Assembly (NCBI RefSeq): GCF_003007785.1 | Contig: NZ_PXOH01000001.1 | Span: 186,001 to 250,000, forward strand | DNA from: Aphanothece hegewaldii CCALA 016 | GTDB lineage: Bacteria > Cyanobacteriota > Cyanobacteriia > Cyanobacteriales > Microcystaceae | DNA: 64,000 nucleotides | Direction of reading: 5' to 3' | Shown: piece by piece, positions 34,766 to 46,131 of the stretch | Position numbering within the stretch: position 1 is the first letter of the stretch | How the letters are laid out: every line of letters begins with the position of its first letter | Made by a program: the position numbers and the translations under genes | Notes under the pieces: generated by a model | Seen by the model: only the letters and a program-made list of their open reading frames with translations | Database searches by the model: none | Told to the model about the DNA's origin: nothing

Positions 34766-36085
34766 ATGGTCGTCAGTCGAGATAAAACTCCCACGGCGCA
34801 AGAAACCTTTTTGCAAATGGCGCAAGCGGCTGGCTTGAGAGGTCGGCTGCTTGTTACCCTTGGATTACTTGTATTAGTTCGTTTAGGTATTTTTATTCCT
34901 TTACCTGGAATTGATCGGACTAAATTTTTGTCATTGATCCAAGGCAATGCGGCATTAGGTTTTTTAGATATTTTTACTGGAGGCGGTTTGTCTACCCTAG
35001 GGATCTTTGCCCTAGGAATTTTGCCATATATCAACGCATCGATTATCATGCAGTTGCTGACTCAGGCGATCCCCTCATTAGAAGATTTACAGAAAAATGA
35101 AGGTGAAGCAGGACGACGCAAAATCTCCCAAATTACTCGCTATGTGGCTTTGGGTTGGGCAATTATTCAAAGTTTAGGCATTGCGATCGGATTACTCGCC
35201 TCTAATGGCATTATTAATAATGAATTCTACCCGATTGCTGCTACGGTAATTGCTCTAACGGCTGGTTCGATGTTCGTTATGTGGATCTCAGAATTAATCA
35301 CAGAACGAGGCATCGGTAACGGGGCATCTTTATTAATTTTTGTGAACATTGTCGCCGTTTTGCCGAAAACTCTTGGTGATACGATTACTTATGCTCAACA
35401 AGGTGGACGACAAGCGATCGCTCAGGTCGTGATTCTTTTATTAGTCTTCTTTGCTATGATCATCGGGATCGTTTTTGTTCAAGAAGGAACACGACGAATT
35501 CCAATTGTCTCAGCCCGTCGTCAAGTCGGCGGCCGTGTTTACCGCGAACGAGCTAACTATCTTCCGTTACGTCTCAATCAAGGTGGTGTCATGCCAATTA
35601 TTTTCGCCTCAGCCGTCTTGATTTTGCCCTATCAACTCGCCCGCAGTATTCCGTCTGGAAACGCTGTCGGTGAAGTCATCGCTAAAGTTGCTAATGTTTT
35701 AAGTCCTGGCAGTTGGGCTTATATTTTGTTTTACTGCTTGATGATTTTCTTCTTTAGTTATTTTTATTCATCTTTGATCGTTAACCCGAAAGATATGTCC
35801 CAAAACTTGAAAAAAATGGGAACCAGTATTCCAGGGATTCGACCAGGGACAGCCACTAGCACTTATTTAGAAGGGGTTCTCAATCGTTTAACTTTTCTTG
35901 GTGCTATCTTTTTAAGTTTGGTCGCTACTCTGCCGAGTTTAGTCGAAAGAGCAACAAATGTACCAACTTTTCAAGGATTTGGGGCCACTTCTCTCTTAAT
36001 TTTGGTTGGCGTAGCTATTGATACTGCAAAACAGATTCAAACTTATGTTATTTCCCAACGTTATGAAGGCATGATTAAACAATAA
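34766..36085 (+). CDS. secY: Preprotein translocase subunit SecY
   Basis: The 439-residue integral membrane channel has ten helices. The plug/TM2 region reads LSTLGIFALGILPYINASII, and RRKISQITRY and the GIGNGASLLIF loop (about 190) are conserved. The sixth cytoplasmic loop reads LKKMGTSIPGIRPG. SecY forms the Sec channel for the plasma and thylakoid membranes with SecE and SecG. A G+C-rich hairpin with a T run follows, so transcription may partly stop before adk. Confidence 0.98.
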   Translation: MVVSRDKTPTAQETFLQMAQAAGLRGRLLVTLGLLVLVRLGIFIPLPGIDRTKFLSLIQGNAALGFLDIFTGGGLSTLGIFALGILPYINASIIMQLLTQAIPSLEDLQKNEGEAGRRKISQITRYVALGWAIIQSLGIAIGLLASNGIINNEFYPIAATVIALTAGSMFVMWISELITERGIGNGASLLIFVNIVAVLPKTLGDTITYAQQGGRQAIAQVVILLLVFFAMIIGIVFVQEGTRRIPIVSARRQVGGRVYRERANYLPLRLNQGGVMPIIFASAVLILPYQLARSIPSGNAVGEVIAKVANVLSPGSWAYILFYCLMIFFFSYFYSSLIVNPKDMSQNLKKMGTSIPGIRPGTATSTYLEGVLNRLTFLGAIFLSLVATLPSLVERATNVPTFQGFGATSLLILVGVAIDTAKQIQTYVISQRYEGMIKQ

Positions 36086-36098
36086 TTAGTAGCTTTGG

Positions 36099-36122
36099 GG
36101 GTGGGTTTAATCCTACCCTTTT
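36099..36122 (+). terminator. Rho-independent terminator after secY
   Basis: GGGTGGG (36099-36105) pairs with CCTACCC (36112-36118) with one G-U pair and a 6-base loop, followed by TTTT. It lies 13 bases after the secY stop and may terminate or attenuate before adk. Confidence 0.65.
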
Positions 36123-36195
36123 GCTTATCTAAAAAATTTTTGTCTTGTTACGGCTCAATTTTATCTAATAACACCATTTATATCTAGGTTTTTCA

Positions 36196-36753
36196 ATGAC
36201 AAAAGGCGTAATTTTTTTAGGTCCTCCTGGTTCGGGAAAAGGAACACAAGCCGAGATCTTAGCTGAATTGTTAAATATTCCACATATTTCGACTGGAGAA
36301 ATTCTTAGAAGTGCGATCGCTAACTCTACGCCTCTAGGACAAAAAGCTAAAAGCTATATGGATCAAGGCGAATTGGTTCCTAATGAGCTAATTCTTAATT
36401 TAGTTCGAGAACGTCTACATTGTGATGATACCCATCAAGGTTGGATTTTAGACGGCTTTCCTCGCAGTGTTTCCCAAGCCGCATTTTTAGAGCATATTTT
36501 AAATGAAATTAACTATACTTCCCCTTGTGTCATTGATTTAGAAGTTCCTGATGAAATTTTAATTACACGTCTTTTAAGTCGAGGTCGTCAAGATGATACC
36601 GAAGAAACGATTCGACGACGTTTAGAAGTTTATCAGGCGCAAACTGCGCCTGTAACCGATTACTATCGCCAAAAAGGGACTTTACATATAGTTGATGGAA
36701 ACCGACTGCCTGAAGAAGTTACCCAAACCTTAAAAGACATCGTACAAAATTAA
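36196..36753 (+). CDS. adk: Adenylate kinase
   Basis: The 185-residue enzyme interconverts ATP, AMP and ADP. The P-loop GPPGSGKGTQ is at residues 9-18. IPHISTGEILRSAI forms the AMP site, LDGFPRSVSQA and the DDTEETIRRRL region follow. The long zinc-type LID domain is absent, giving the short form usual in cyanobacteria. No map gene follows, unlike in many other bacteria. The stop codon TAA begins a 13-base tandem repeat. Confidence 0.97.
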   Translation: MTKGVIFLGPPGSGKGTQAEILAELLNIPHISTGEILRSAIANSTPLGQKAKSYMDQGELVPNELILNLVRERLHCDDTHQGWILDGFPRSVSQAAFLEHILNEINYTSPCVIDLEVPDEILITRLLSRGRQDDTEETIRRRLEVYQAQTAPVTDYYRQKGTLHIVDGNRLPEEVTQTLKDIVQN

Positions 36754-36780
36754 GCTACAAACTTAAGCTACAAACTTAAG
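36751..36780. repeat. 13-base tandem repeat after adk
   Basis: TAAGCTACAAACT occurs twice in tandem, followed by TAAG. The first TAA is the adk stop codon. No function is evident. Confidence 0.7.
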
Positions 36781-36936
36781 CCGATCGTCTAAATTATAAG
36801 TCTGGTGTGGTGTAAAGTAAAATTTTGCTAAGATCAATTAAGACGGATTTGCTCTTATAGGTAAATTTTGCTGATTTTTACCAAATACCTTTTCTAGTTT
36901 CTCCGTAATTTATATTTTAAACCGAGGAATTACATT

Positions 36937-37164
36937 TTGTCCAAACAAGACTTAATTGAAATGGAAGGAACGGTTACCGAATCCTTACCTAATGCGATGT
37001 TTCGAGTAGATTTAGATAATGGCTTTAACGTCTTAGCCCATATTTCAGGCAAGATCCGCCGGAACTATATCAAAATTTTACCAGGCGATCGGGTTAAAGT
37101 CGAACTAACCCCCTATGACCTCAGCAAAGGTAGAATTACTTATCGACTAAAAAACAAAAAATAA
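36937..37164 (+). CDS. infA: Translation initiation factor IF-1
   Basis: The 75-residue OB-fold protein starts at TTG with GAGGAA 9 bases upstream. The sequence [20 protein letters not shown] and [19 protein letters not shown] is canonical. IF-1 binds the ribosomal A site during initiation. The 183-base upstream gap could hold its own promoter. TTG initiation is common for this gene in cyanobacteria. Confidence 0.96.
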   Translation: MSKQDLIEMEGTVTESLPNAMFRVDLDNGFNVLAHISGKIRRNYIKILPGDRVKVELTPYDLSKGRITYRLKNKK

Positions 37165-37211
37165 ATTTTTTCTTCTTTAACTCAAATTAAAAAATAATTT
37201 TGTTATGTAAG

Positions 37212-37241
37212 ATGACATCTACCCTACTTTACTGATATAAT
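37212..37241 (+). promoter_or_regulatory. Sigma-70-type promoter before rpmJ
   Basis: ATGACA (37212-37217) and TATAAT (37236-37241) are 18 bases apart, about 36 bases before the rpmJ start. It could drive rpmJ-rpsM-rpsK-rpoA and following genes independently of the upstream operon. Confidence 0.55.
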
Positions 37242-37276
37242 AAGAAGCTTGCAGTGTTGCCATTTATTGATTAGGC

Positions 37277-37390
37277 ATGAAAGTTAGAGCATCAGTGAAA
37301 AAAATGTGTGACAAGTGCCGTGTCATCAGACGACGCGGTCGTGTCATGGTAATTTGTACTAACCCCAAACATAAACAGCGTCAAGGTTAG
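37277..37390 (+). CDS. rpmJ: 50S ribosomal protein L36
   Basis: The 37-codon gene encodes [20 protein letters not shown] followed by [17 protein letters not shown]. The zinc ligands Cys-X2-Cys (11 and 14), the later Cys (27) and His (32) are all present, so it is the zinc-binding C+ form. L36 contacts helix 89-97 regions of 23S rRNA. It lies in the usual place between infA and rpsM. Confidence 0.96.
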   Translation: MKVRASVKKMCDKCRVIRRRGRVMVICTNPKHKQRQG

Positions 37391-37461
37391 TTAATTACAA
37401 CAATAAACGATCGTCAAGGTTATAGACAACAAAAACAAAAAAACAAAGGGAGAAATAGCGC

Positions 37462-37845
37462 GTGGCAAGGATCTCAGGTGTAGACTTACCCCGCGATAAG
37501 CGTGTGGAAATCGCACTAACTTATCTATACGGGATTGGTCTAACTCGTTCACAAGAAGTATTAGAAAAAACAGGGGTCAATCCAGACACCCGAGTCAAAG
37601 ATCTAACAGACGAAGAAGTTGCCAATCTTCGATCATACATTGAAACCAACTTTCAAATCGAAGGGGATTTGAGACGGTTGGAAGCAATGAACATTAAGCG
37701 GCTGGCCGACATTGGCACTTATCGAGGTCGTCGCCACCGTTTAGGGCTACCGGTACGAGGACAACGAACCCGAACAAACGCCCGAACTCGTCGAGGCAGA
37801 CGGGTAACCGTTGCTGGTAAGAAAAAAGCACCAGCTAAGAAATAA
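37462..37845 (+). CDS. rpsM: 30S ribosomal protein S13
   Basis: The 127-residue protein starts at GTG with a GGGAG upstream, begins [20 protein letters not shown], and has [20 protein letters not shown] near its basic C-terminus. S13 forms intersubunit bridges in the head of the small subunit. It opens the alpha-type operon here and is followed by rpsK after 45 bases. Confidence 0.98.
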   Translation: MARISGVDLPRDKRVEIALTYLYGIGLTRSQEVLEKTGVNPDTRVKDLTDEEVANLRSYIETNFQIEGDLRRLEAMNIKRLADIGTYRGRRHRLGLPVRGQRTRTNARTRRGRRVTVAGKKKAPAKK

Positions 37846-37890
37846 ATCTTTGTTGACTCTATCTAGTTCCTTAATAATAAGAAAAGTACT

Positions 37891-38283
37891 ATGGCGCGAC
37901 CAACTAAAAAAAGTGGGCCGAAAAAAGCGAAAAAAAACGTACCAAACGGCGTTGCTCATATTCAGTCCACTTTCAATAACACAATTGTTACTATCTCAGA
38001 TACCAAAGGAGATGTCATTTCTTGGGCTTCTGCTGGCTCAAGCGGCTTCAAAGGAGCCAAAAAAGGAACCCCCTTCGCGGCTCAAACCGCAGCCGACAAC
38101 GCAGGCAAAAGAGCAATGGAACAGGGAATGCGTCAGCTAGAAGTGATGGTGAGCGGGCCAGGAGCAGGACGAGAAACCGCCATTCGGGCTTTGCAGGGGG
38201 TTGGAATCGAAATTACTTTAATTCGTGATGTAACACCAATTCCTCACAATGGCTGTCGTCCCCCGAAACGGAGAAGAGTCTAA
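37891..38283 (+). CDS. rpsK: 30S ribosomal protein S11
   Basis: The 130-residue protein has a Lys-rich N-terminus, the [20 protein letters not shown] strand pair and the conserved end [18 protein letters not shown]11 lines the mRNA exit at the platform. The next gene is rpoA with no rpsD between, the cyanobacterial order. Confidence 0.98.
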   Translation: MARPTKKSGPKKAKKNVPNGVAHIQSTFNNTIVTISDTKGDVISWASAGSSGFKGAKKGTPFAAQTAADNAGKRAMEQGMRQLEVMVSGPGAGRETAIRALQGVGIEITLIRDVTPIPHNGCRPPKRRRV

Positions 38284-38387
38284 AGATTAGTCATTGATCA
38301 TCAGTCATAAATGAGTACTTTTCTCACTCATGACAATCATACGGTCATGCAAATCGTACTCATACGGCAAACTAGGGAGGTCATGCG

Positions 38388-39332
38388 GTGGCGCAATTTC
38401 AAATTGAATGTGTAGAGTCAAAAACTCACAAAAATCAAAGTCAGTATAGTAAATTTGTTCTAGAGCCTCTCGAACGTGGACAAGGAACAACAGTCGGTAA
38501 CGCTCTAAGACGGGTGTTATTGTCCAACTTAGAAGGGGCAGCCGTTACAGCAATTCGGATCGCTGGGGTCAATCATGAATTTGCTACAGTTGATGGCGTA
38601 CGCGAAGATGTCATGGAACTCATGCTCAACATGAAAGAAGTCGTCTTCAAAAGTCATACCCATCAATCGCAAATTGGGCGTTTAGTTGCAACAGGACCCG
38701 CAACCGTGGTCGCTGGACAATTTGAAATTCCTTCAGAAGTAGAAATTGTTGATCCCAACCAATACGTCGCTACCTTGGCCGAAGGGTCTAAGCTAGAAAT
38801 GGAATTCCGCGTCGAAAAAGGGAAAGGCTATCGAGCGATCGAGCGGGGCAAAGATGAAAACACTTCTCTCGATTTCCTACAAATTGACTCGGTTTTCATG
38901 CCTGTTACAAAAGTCAATTACAGCGTAGAGGATATTCGCGGAGACGGCATCCAACCCAAAGATCGACTGATTTTAGAAATTTGGACGAACGGCAGCGTTA
39001 ACCCCAAAGAAGCCTTATCCCAAGCCTCGGAAATTGTCGTCGGTTTGTTTAATCCTCTAAAAGATCTTAACGAACTCGATACCATTCAACCAGACTATCA
39101 AGACGACGTTAACCCAGAAAGCCAAATCCCCATCGAAGAACTACAGCTATCGGTCAGAGCGTATAACTGTCTAAAACGCGCTCAAATCAACACTGTAGCC
39201 GATCTCCTCGATTACAGTCAAGAAGACCTTTTAGAGATCAAAAACTTTGGTCAAAAATCGGCTGAAGAAGTGATCGAAGCCCTACAAAAACGGCTAGGAA
39301 TCACACTCCCTCAAGAAAAAACAAAACCATAA
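38388..39332 (+). CDS. rpoA: RNA polymerase alpha subunit
   Basis: The 314-residue subunit starts at GTG after GGAGG. The N-terminal assembly domain (about 1-230) has [20 protein letters not shown] and [11 protein letters not shown]. The C-terminal domain (about 245-305) has [20 protein letters not shown], the DNA- and activator-binding module. Alpha dimerises to nucleate the polymerase. Length is normal for cyanobacteria. Confidence 0.98.
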   Translation: MAQFQIECVESKTHKNQSQYSKFVLEPLERGQGTTVGNALRRVLLSNLEGAAVTAIRIAGVNHEFATVDGVREDVMELMLNMKEVVFKSHTHQSQIGRLVATGPATVVAGQFEIPSEVEIVDPNQYVATLAEGSKLEMEFRVEKGKGYRAIERGKDENTSLDFLQIDSVFMPVTKVNYSVEDIRGDGIQPKDRLILEIWTNGSVNPKEALSQASEIVVGLFNPLKDLNELDTIQPDYQDDVNPESQIPIEELQLSVRAYNCLKRAQINTVADLLDYSQEDLLEIKNFGQKSAEEVIEALQKRLGITLPQEKTKP

Positions 39333-39366
39333 CATCCTCATCTTATTAACAGTCGGAGAAAGGAAC

Positions 39367-39717
39367 ATGCGTCATCGCTGTCGAGTACCTCAATTAGGAC
39401 TACCGGCGGATCAACGTAAAGCGCTATTGCGAGCTTTAGCAACTGAAGTGATTCGTCACGGTCAAATCAAAACCACCAAAATTAGAGCCAAAGCGGTTCA
39501 AAGTGAAGTGGAAAGAATGATTACCTTAGCTAAAGATGGCTCTCTCGCCGCTCGACGAGAAGCCTTAAGCTATATATACGATAAACAACTCGTACATCGT
39601 CTATTTGAACAAGCAAAAGAACGCTATGGCAACCGTAATGGCGGCTATACTCGCGTGATTCGGACTATTTCCCGACGGGGAGATAATGCCGAAATGGCCA
39701 TTTTAGAACTCGTATAA
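39367..39717 (+). CDS. rplQ: 50S ribosomal protein L17
   Basis: The 116-residue protein begins [20 protein letters not shown] and ends [12 protein letters not shown], typical of L17 near the tunnel exit. An AGGAA precedes the start. truA follows after 17 bases, an arrangement kept in cyanobacteria. Confidence 0.98.
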   Translation: MRHRCRVPQLGLPADQRKALLRALATEVIRHGQIKTTKIRAKAVQSEVERMITLAKDGSLAARREALSYIYDKQLVHRLFEQAKERYGNRNGGYTRVIRTISRRGDNAEMAILELV

Positions 39718-39734
39718 TACACAAAAGCGATCGA

Positions 39735-40571
39735 ATGTTGACAGCCACGATCAAACCAAGTGAACGTGTCGCCCTAGTTATTCAATATCTGGGGACGCAT
39801 TTTTATGGGTGGCAACGTCAACCGAATCGTCGTAGTGTTCAAGAAGAAATAGAAACAGCGATCGCAAATGTTTTAAATCATCCCGTTACCCTTCATGGGG
39901 CGGGAAGAACCGATACCGGTGTTCATGCTGCGGCTCAAGTCGCCCACTTTGATCATAACAGTCCGATTCCCGCCTTTTCTTGGGCAAATGTCTTAAATGC
40001 GAAGGTGAGCGATGATATAGTCATCCGAGCTTCAGAGCGAGTCTCCCCATCTTGGCACGCTCGTTTTGATGCCCTCTGGCGACGTTATCGATACACAATT
40101 TATACCGGTAAACGGCCAAACCTGTTCATAAAACCCTATAGCTGGCACTACTACCGCGAACCAATAGAAAGCGAACTCATGAAAGCTGCTCTCTTTCCCC
40201 TACTGGGAAAGCATGATTTAGCAGCGTTTCAGAAAGCTGGCTCTCATCGTCAGCACTCTTGGGTCGAGATCCAAGACGTAGAATGTCAACGCAATGGTTC
40301 ATTGATTCGTCTAGAAATCCAAGCTAATGGCTTTTTATACGGAATGGTCCGGTTACTCGTAGGTATGCTCGTAGAAGTCGGGAGTGGTAAGCGATCGCTA
40401 GACAACTTTACTCAAATATGGCTTAACGGGCGACGGGAAGAAGTTAAATACTCGGCCCCAGCAAAAGGCTTATGCTTATTGCGAGTCGGTTATCCTGAAT
40501 TTCCCTTCCCTGACCATCTTTGGTATGATACTCAACCGTTATTTAGTTTGCATGAGTCTAACTCACAATGA
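39735..40571 (+). CDS. truA: tRNA pseudouridine(38-40) synthase TruA
   Basis: The 278-residue enzyme converts uridines 38-40 of tRNA anticodon arms to pseudouridine. The catalytic Asp lies in [11 protein letters not shown] (about residues 55-65). Further family segments are [11 protein letters not shown] and the C-terminal [19 protein letters not shown]. It overlaps rplM by 4 bases (ATGA), so translation is coupled. Confidence 0.96.
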   Translation: MLTATIKPSERVALVIQYLGTHFYGWQRQPNRRSVQEEIETAIANVLNHPVTLHGAGRTDTGVHAAAQVAHFDHNSPIPAFSWANVLNAKVSDDIVIRASERVSPSWHARFDALWRRYRYTIYTGKRPNLFIKPYSWHYYREPIESELMKAALFPLLGKHDLAAFQKAGSHRQHSWVEIQDVECQRNGSLIRLEIQANGFLYGMVRLLVGMLVEVGSGKRSLDNFTQIWLNGRREEVKYSAPAKGLCLLRVGYPEFPFPDHLWYDTQPLFSLHESNSQ

Positions 40572-41023
40572 ACAAAACACCTCTACCTAATCTCAATACC
40601 TTAGAAAAAAAATGGTATGTCATCGACGCGGCTGATCAACGCTTAGGCCGTCTCGCCTCCGAAATTGCCATGATTCTGCGGGGCAAAAATAAACCCACTT
40701 ATACCCCTCACTTAGATACAGGGGATTTTGTGATCGTCATTAACGCTCAAAAAGTCGTTGTCACTGGCAAAAAATCTGAACAAAAACTCTATCGCCGTGA
40801 CTCCGGTCGTCCTGGTGGTATGAAAGTTGAAACCTTTAATAAACTACAAGCTCGTCTTCCAGAACGAATTATCGAACACGCCGTTAAAGGAATGTTGCCG
40901 AAAAATACTTTAGGCCGTCAACTGTTTACCAAACTTAAAGTTTATGCGGGTGGAAGTCATCCGCATCAAGCCCAAAGCCCCTCAAATTTAGTCCTTAATA
41001 CCATTCCAGGTGGAGAAAACTAA
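40568..41023 (+). CDS. rplM: 50S ribosomal protein L13
   Basis: The 151-residue protein has [20 protein letters not shown], the [18 protein letters not shown] segment and the ending with [14 protein letters not shown]. It is an early assembly protein of the large subunit. It overlaps truA by 4 bases and rpsI by 1 base (TAATG). Confidence 0.98.
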   Translation: MNKTPLPNLNTLEKKWYVIDAADQRLGRLASEIAMILRGKNKPTYTPHLDTGDFVIVINAQKVVVTGKKSEQKLYRRDSGRPGGMKVETFNKLQARLPERIIEHAVKGMLPKNTLGRQLFTKLKVYAGGSHPHQAQSPSNLVLNTIPGGEN

Positions 41024-41436
41024 TGCAAGCCGCAGATCCTAAAGATAGAGTCGTTTACTGGGGAACTGGTCGCCGTAAATCTTCCGTTGCTAGAGTTCGT
41101 CTAGTACCTGGAACTGGACAAATCATCGTTAATGGTCGTCCTGGAGAAATCCACTTTAACCGTCTTCCTAACTATATTCAGTCAGTTAAAGCACCTCTAG
41201 AAACCCTAGGTTTAGAGAATGAATACGATATTATCGTTAAAGCAGAAGGTGGCGGTTTAACTGGTCAGTCGGACGCAGTAAAACTCGGTGTAGCTCGTGC
41301 TTTGTGTCAACTGGCTCCCGAAAACCGTCAACCTCTAAAAACAGAAGGGTATCTAACTCGTGACCCCAGAGCAAAAGAGCGGAAAAAATACGGTTTACAC
41401 AAAGCTCGTAAAGCTCCTCAATACTCTAAACGATAA
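41023..41436 (+). CDS. rpsI: 30S ribosomal protein S9
   Basis: The 137-residue protein has [19 protein letters not shown] and the C-terminal tail [20 protein letters not shown] ending in YSKR, whose last Arg reaches the P site. It starts within the stop of rplM. rpmE follows after 30 bases with a GGAGG site. Confidence 0.98.
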   Translation: MQAADPKDRVVYWGTGRRKSSVARVRLVPGTGQIIVNGRPGEIHFNRLPNYIQSVKAPLETLGLENEYDIIVKAEGGGLTGQSDAVKLGVARALCQLAPENRQPLKTEGYLTRDPRAKERKKYGLHKARKAPQYSKR

Positions 41437-41466
41437 AATAGATTTAAGAAGGAGGACAAAAAAACA

Positions 41467-41721
41467 ATGCCTAAAACTGATATTCATCCAACTTGGTATC
41501 CTGAAGCCAAAGTCATTTGTAATGGCGAAGTCGTCATGACTGTTGGTTCAACCCAACCTGAAATTCATGTTGAAGTCTGGTCGGGAAATCATCCCTTTTT
41601 CACGGGAACGCAAAAAATTATTGACGCGGAAGGAAGAGTCGATCGCTTTCTTCGTAAATACGGTATGGGTGATAAAAGCGCACAAAAAACCCCTAAAGCT
41701 CCTAAAGCCGATAAAAAATAG
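41467..41721 (+). CDS. rpmE: 50S ribosomal protein L31
   Basis: The 84-residue protein begins MPKTDIHPTWYPEAKVICNG and has VWSGNHPFFTGTQK and GRVDRFLRKYG. One Cys (residue 18) remains but the CxxC zinc pair of the C+ form is not present, so it looks like the zinc-free form. The Lys/Ala/Pro-rich tail is typical of cyanobacteria. A hairpin lies after the gene. Confidence 0.96.
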   Translation: MPKTDIHPTWYPEAKVICNGEVVMTVGSTQPEIHVEVWSGNHPFFTGTQKIIDAEGRVDRFLRKYGMGDKSAQKTPKAPKADKK

Positions 41722-41741
41722 CTTATTTTTATCTTTTAGAA

Positions 41742-41769
41742 AACCCAGTGGTTACAAGACTGCTGGGTT
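41742..41769 (+). terminator. Hairpin between rpmE and prfA
   Basis: AACCCAG (41742-41748) pairs with CTGGGTT (41763-41769). The loop is 14 bases and only a weak T-rich stretch follows. It marks a probable end of the ribosomal transcript before prfA. Confidence 0.45.
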
Positions 41770-41800
41770 AGTCCTATTCTTAGAAAATTCATTAAATTAA

Positions 41801-43515
<1,715 letters not shown>

Positions 43516-43565
43516 CTTTAATGAGTCGTGTTTTGCCGTTATCCTTGATCGCGCTTGAGTAATGA

Positions 43566-43778
43566 TTAAAGTTCCACTACATATGTATTACCATCGATAG
43601 TCACCCGATGACCAGTAGTTAGTTTACGTCCGCGTCGTGTTTCCACCATTCCATCGACTAAAACTTCTCCCCCTTGAATGCGGTGTTTAGCTTCACCTCC
43701 TGTCTGTACTAAACCTTTCCATTTAAGAAATTGAGCTAGGGTAATGATTGGGGTATCTTCTTGTTTATCTTGGGTCAT
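43566..43778 (-). CDS. S4-domain RNA-binding protein (YbcJ-like)
   Basis: The 70-residue protein is a single S4 domain: ITLAQFLKWKGLVQTGGEAK followed by GEVLVDGMVETRRGRKL. Small S4 proteins of this type bind structured RNA, including ribosomal RNA; the specific target is unknown. It lies 17 bases after the DCC gene on the same strand and may be co-transcribed with it. Confidence 0.87.
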   Translation of the reverse strand: MTQDKQEDTPIITLAQFLKWKGLVQTGGEAKHRIQGGEVLVDGMVETRRGRKLTTGHRVTIDGNTYVVEL

Positions 43779-43795
43779 CGATCAATTTAGTTCTG

Positions 43796-44281
43796 TTACT
43801 GTTTAATTTTAGCCACTGTATCGTCTTTTTCATTCATGCGGCATCTTCCGGATGAGTGCTTTTCTCCTAACCGCTTTTGACGTTGTTCCGTAATTATTGC
43901 TAAATTGGGTCTTCCAGTGAGTAAAAGCCTTAAATCTGCCCAAATTCCATAAATAACATCAGCCAAACCTCCAATTATCGGAATTTTTGTCAGCGCGTAT
44001 ACCCAACCCATCCCCAAAACTTCATAAACCCGACGAAAGACCTCAACATTCTTGACTACCGTTCCATCGGGTAATATCCCATGAATACGACCCATTGCCG
44101 TCTCATAATCAATTCCACCATTTGCATCGGGTGAATAGTTATCATCAGCAATATCCACAAACGCCACTAAACCGCGTCCCGCATCACGTTGGTTTAAAAA
44201 ACGGACTTCTCGTAAACAAAGAGGACATTCACCATCGTAGAGTAATTTAATTTTCCAAGATTTAGCCATAGCATCAGACAT
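43796..44281 (-). CDS. DCC family thiol-disulfide oxidoreductase-like protein
   Basis: The 161-residue protein carries the family-defining motif DGECPLC (about residues 16-22), followed by VRFLNQRDAGRGLVAFVDIA. Near the middle, IHGILPDGTVVKNVEVFRRV is characteristic. DCC proteins have a thioredoxin-like fold and a CxxC pair suited to thiol-disulfide exchange; substrate unknown. ATG 44269 is an alternative start. Confidence 0.87.
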   Translation of the reverse strand: MSDAMAKSWKIKLLYDGECPLCLREVRFLNQRDAGRGLVAFVDIADDNYSPDANGGIDYETAMGRIHGILPDGTVVKNVEVFRRVYEVLGMGWVYALTKIPIIGGLADVIYGIWADLRLLLTGRPNLAIITEQRQKRLGEKHSSGRCRMNEKDDTVAKIKQ

Positions 44282-44484
44282 AAGTTTTATAAGCTTTCAA
44301 AATATTTCTCTTAATCTTATTCTTTCAATTTCAACAAATTTTGACAACTATTGGCTACAATACGCGCCATGATCTCTTTCTACAATATTTCTCTTTTTTT
44401 CCATTTATGATGGGACTGACATCCCGAAATCGTCTTGTTTATTGTTGTAGTTATACTAACTAACTCATTGCCTTTTTTTTGACT

Positions 44485-44628
44485 ATGAGTCTCAACGGAG
44501 CTAAATTTATTACCTTGTTAATAGCAGCAATATTGTTGAGCGTTGCTACCTTCATTGAAACCGATAACCAGACAAAACCTCTTTTAGATAATCAATGGAA
44601 AGGAATAAATCAAGTTATTAAAGACTAA
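44485..44628 (+). CDS. 47-residue single-pass membrane micro-protein (candidate)
   Basis: The short frame encodes a peptide beginning MSLNGAKFITLLIAAILLSV, with one hydrophobic helix at about residues 8-24, followed by a polar tail DNQWKGINQVIKD. It lies in the 420-base gap between the DCC gene and recQ. The codons read like protein rather than noise, but no family is recognised and the ribosome-binding site is weak. The remaining gap sequence is T-rich without other signals. Confidence 0.4.
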   Translation: MSLNGAKFITLLIAAILLSVATFIETDNQTKPLLDNQWKGINQVIKD

Positions 44629-44703
44629 TTATTTAATATTAGTGAAATTTTTGCTTTAAAAACGGGAATTCTGAGTCATAATCACTTTTTGACTTGATGC
44701 CAA

Positions 44704-46131
44704 ATGAAAACAGACTGGCAAGAAATTCGTAGACAGTTCCAAAAAATCTGGGGTTATGATGATTTTCGTTCTCCCCAAGGTGAAATTATTCAGACTTTAC
44801 TCGCTCGAAAAGATGCTCTCGTTGTTATGCCGACAGGTGGGGGAAAAAGTGTTTGTTTCCAGCTTCCGGCGTTGCTACAGGATGGCTTAACCCTTGTTAT
44901 TTCTCCTTTAGTCGCATTAATGGAAAATCAAGTACAGGAACTTTGTTCTAAAAAGCTACCGGCTGCATTATTACACAATGAAATTCCTCGCTCTTTACGA
45001 CAACAAACTTTAAAAGCTATTGAACAACAAACTTTAAGATTACTCTATCTTTCTCCTGAAACGCTTTTTAGTTCTCCAGTTTGGGAAAGAATATCTCAAC
45101 CCCAGATCAAGATTAATGGTTTGATTTTAGATGAAGCACACTGCCTGACTCAATGGGGCTATACATTTCGCCCATCTTATTGTCGTTTGGGGGTTGTGCG
45201 ATCGACTTTGCTTAAAAATAAGCCTCTTGGAACTAAAATCGCTGTGGCAGCATTTACGGCAACGGCTGATCCCATCACTCAAAGAATACTCGAAAAAAGC
45301 TTACAACTAGAAAATCCAGAAAAATTCTTACTCAGTCCCTATCGTTCCAATTTGGATTTACAAGTTAAGATAAGCCTTTCTCCTCGCTGTCGTCGTCATC
45401 AACTGTTACATTTCTTAAAATTGTATCCCAAACAATCGGGTTTAATTTATGTACGGTCACGGCGAGAAAGTGAAGATTTGTTTCAATTGTTACAATCTCT
45501 TAACTATAGAACAGCCGCTTATCATGCAGGTTTAAGTTCTGCCCAAAGACGACAAATCGAAAAACAATGGCTAGAAGATCATATTCAGTTTGTGGTTACT
45601 ACGAGTGCTTTCGGCATGGGTATCAACAAATCTGATGTCCGTTGGATCGTTCATTTTCAAGCACCACAGCTATTATCTGAGTATTTACAAGAGGTAGGTC
45701 GAGGCGGCAGAGATGGTAAATTTACCCAAGCCTTAACTTTGATCAGTGAACCTACGGGGATTCTTGATCCGAGCGATCGCCAAAAACAACAATTAATCAC
45801 AAAGCAAAGACAAAAGCAAACTCAGCAAGCCCAGCAGATCATCTCCAAAATTCCCGTTACTGCAAGAATAGAAAATGTAATTAATCAGTTTCCCTCGGCT
45901 GAAATCTCCCTTGCCGTACTTTATAGCCATGAACAACTAGAATGGCTAGATCCTTTTACTTATCGGTTAATAAAAGCTTCTCGTTTAATTTCGCAGCCTA
46001 TACCTAATTTGATGGCATCTTATTTAACGACGAGAAAATGTCGTTGGCAATTTCTCTTATCATCTTTCGGTTTTTACGGAGAAGCCGAGTATTTTACTTG
46101 CGGTCATTGTGATTATTGCCGTAAAAAATAA
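44704..46131 (+). CDS. RecQ family ATP-dependent DNA helicase (short form without HRDC)
   Basis: The 475-residue superfamily 2 helicase has Walker A VVMPTGGGKSV (about 40-50), the DEAH box LDEAHCLTQWG with the RecQ aromatic loop, and motif VI with EVGRGGRDGK. A C-terminal zinc-binding remnant (CRWQFLL, then CGHCDYC at the very end) is present, but the winged-helix and HRDC domains are missing. The role is 3'-5' unwinding in recombination or repair. It is shorter than E. coli RecQ (about 610), a form common in cyanobacteria. Confidence 0.92.
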   Translation: MKTDWQEIRRQFQKIWGYDDFRSPQGEIIQTLLARKDALVVMPTGGGKSVCFQLPALLQDGLTLVISPLVALMENQVQELCSKKLPAALLHNEIPRSLRQQTLKAIEQQTLRLLYLSPETLFSSPVWERISQPQIKINGLILDEAHCLTQWGYTFRPSYCRLGVVRSTLLKNKPLGTKIAVAAFTATADPITQRILEKSLQLENPEKFLLSPYRSNLDLQVKISLSPRCRRHQLLHFLKLYPKQSGLIYVRSRRESEDLFQLLQSLNYRTAAYHAGLSSAQRRQIEKQWLEDHIQFVVTTSAFGMGINKSDVRWIVHFQAPQLLSEYLQEVGRGGRDGKFTQALTLISEPTGILDPSDRQKQQLITKQRQKQTQQAQQIISKIPVTARIENVINQFPSAEISLAVLYSHEQLEWLDPFTYRLIKASRLISQPIPNLMASYLTTRKCRWQFLLSSFGFYGEAEYFTCGHCDYCRKK

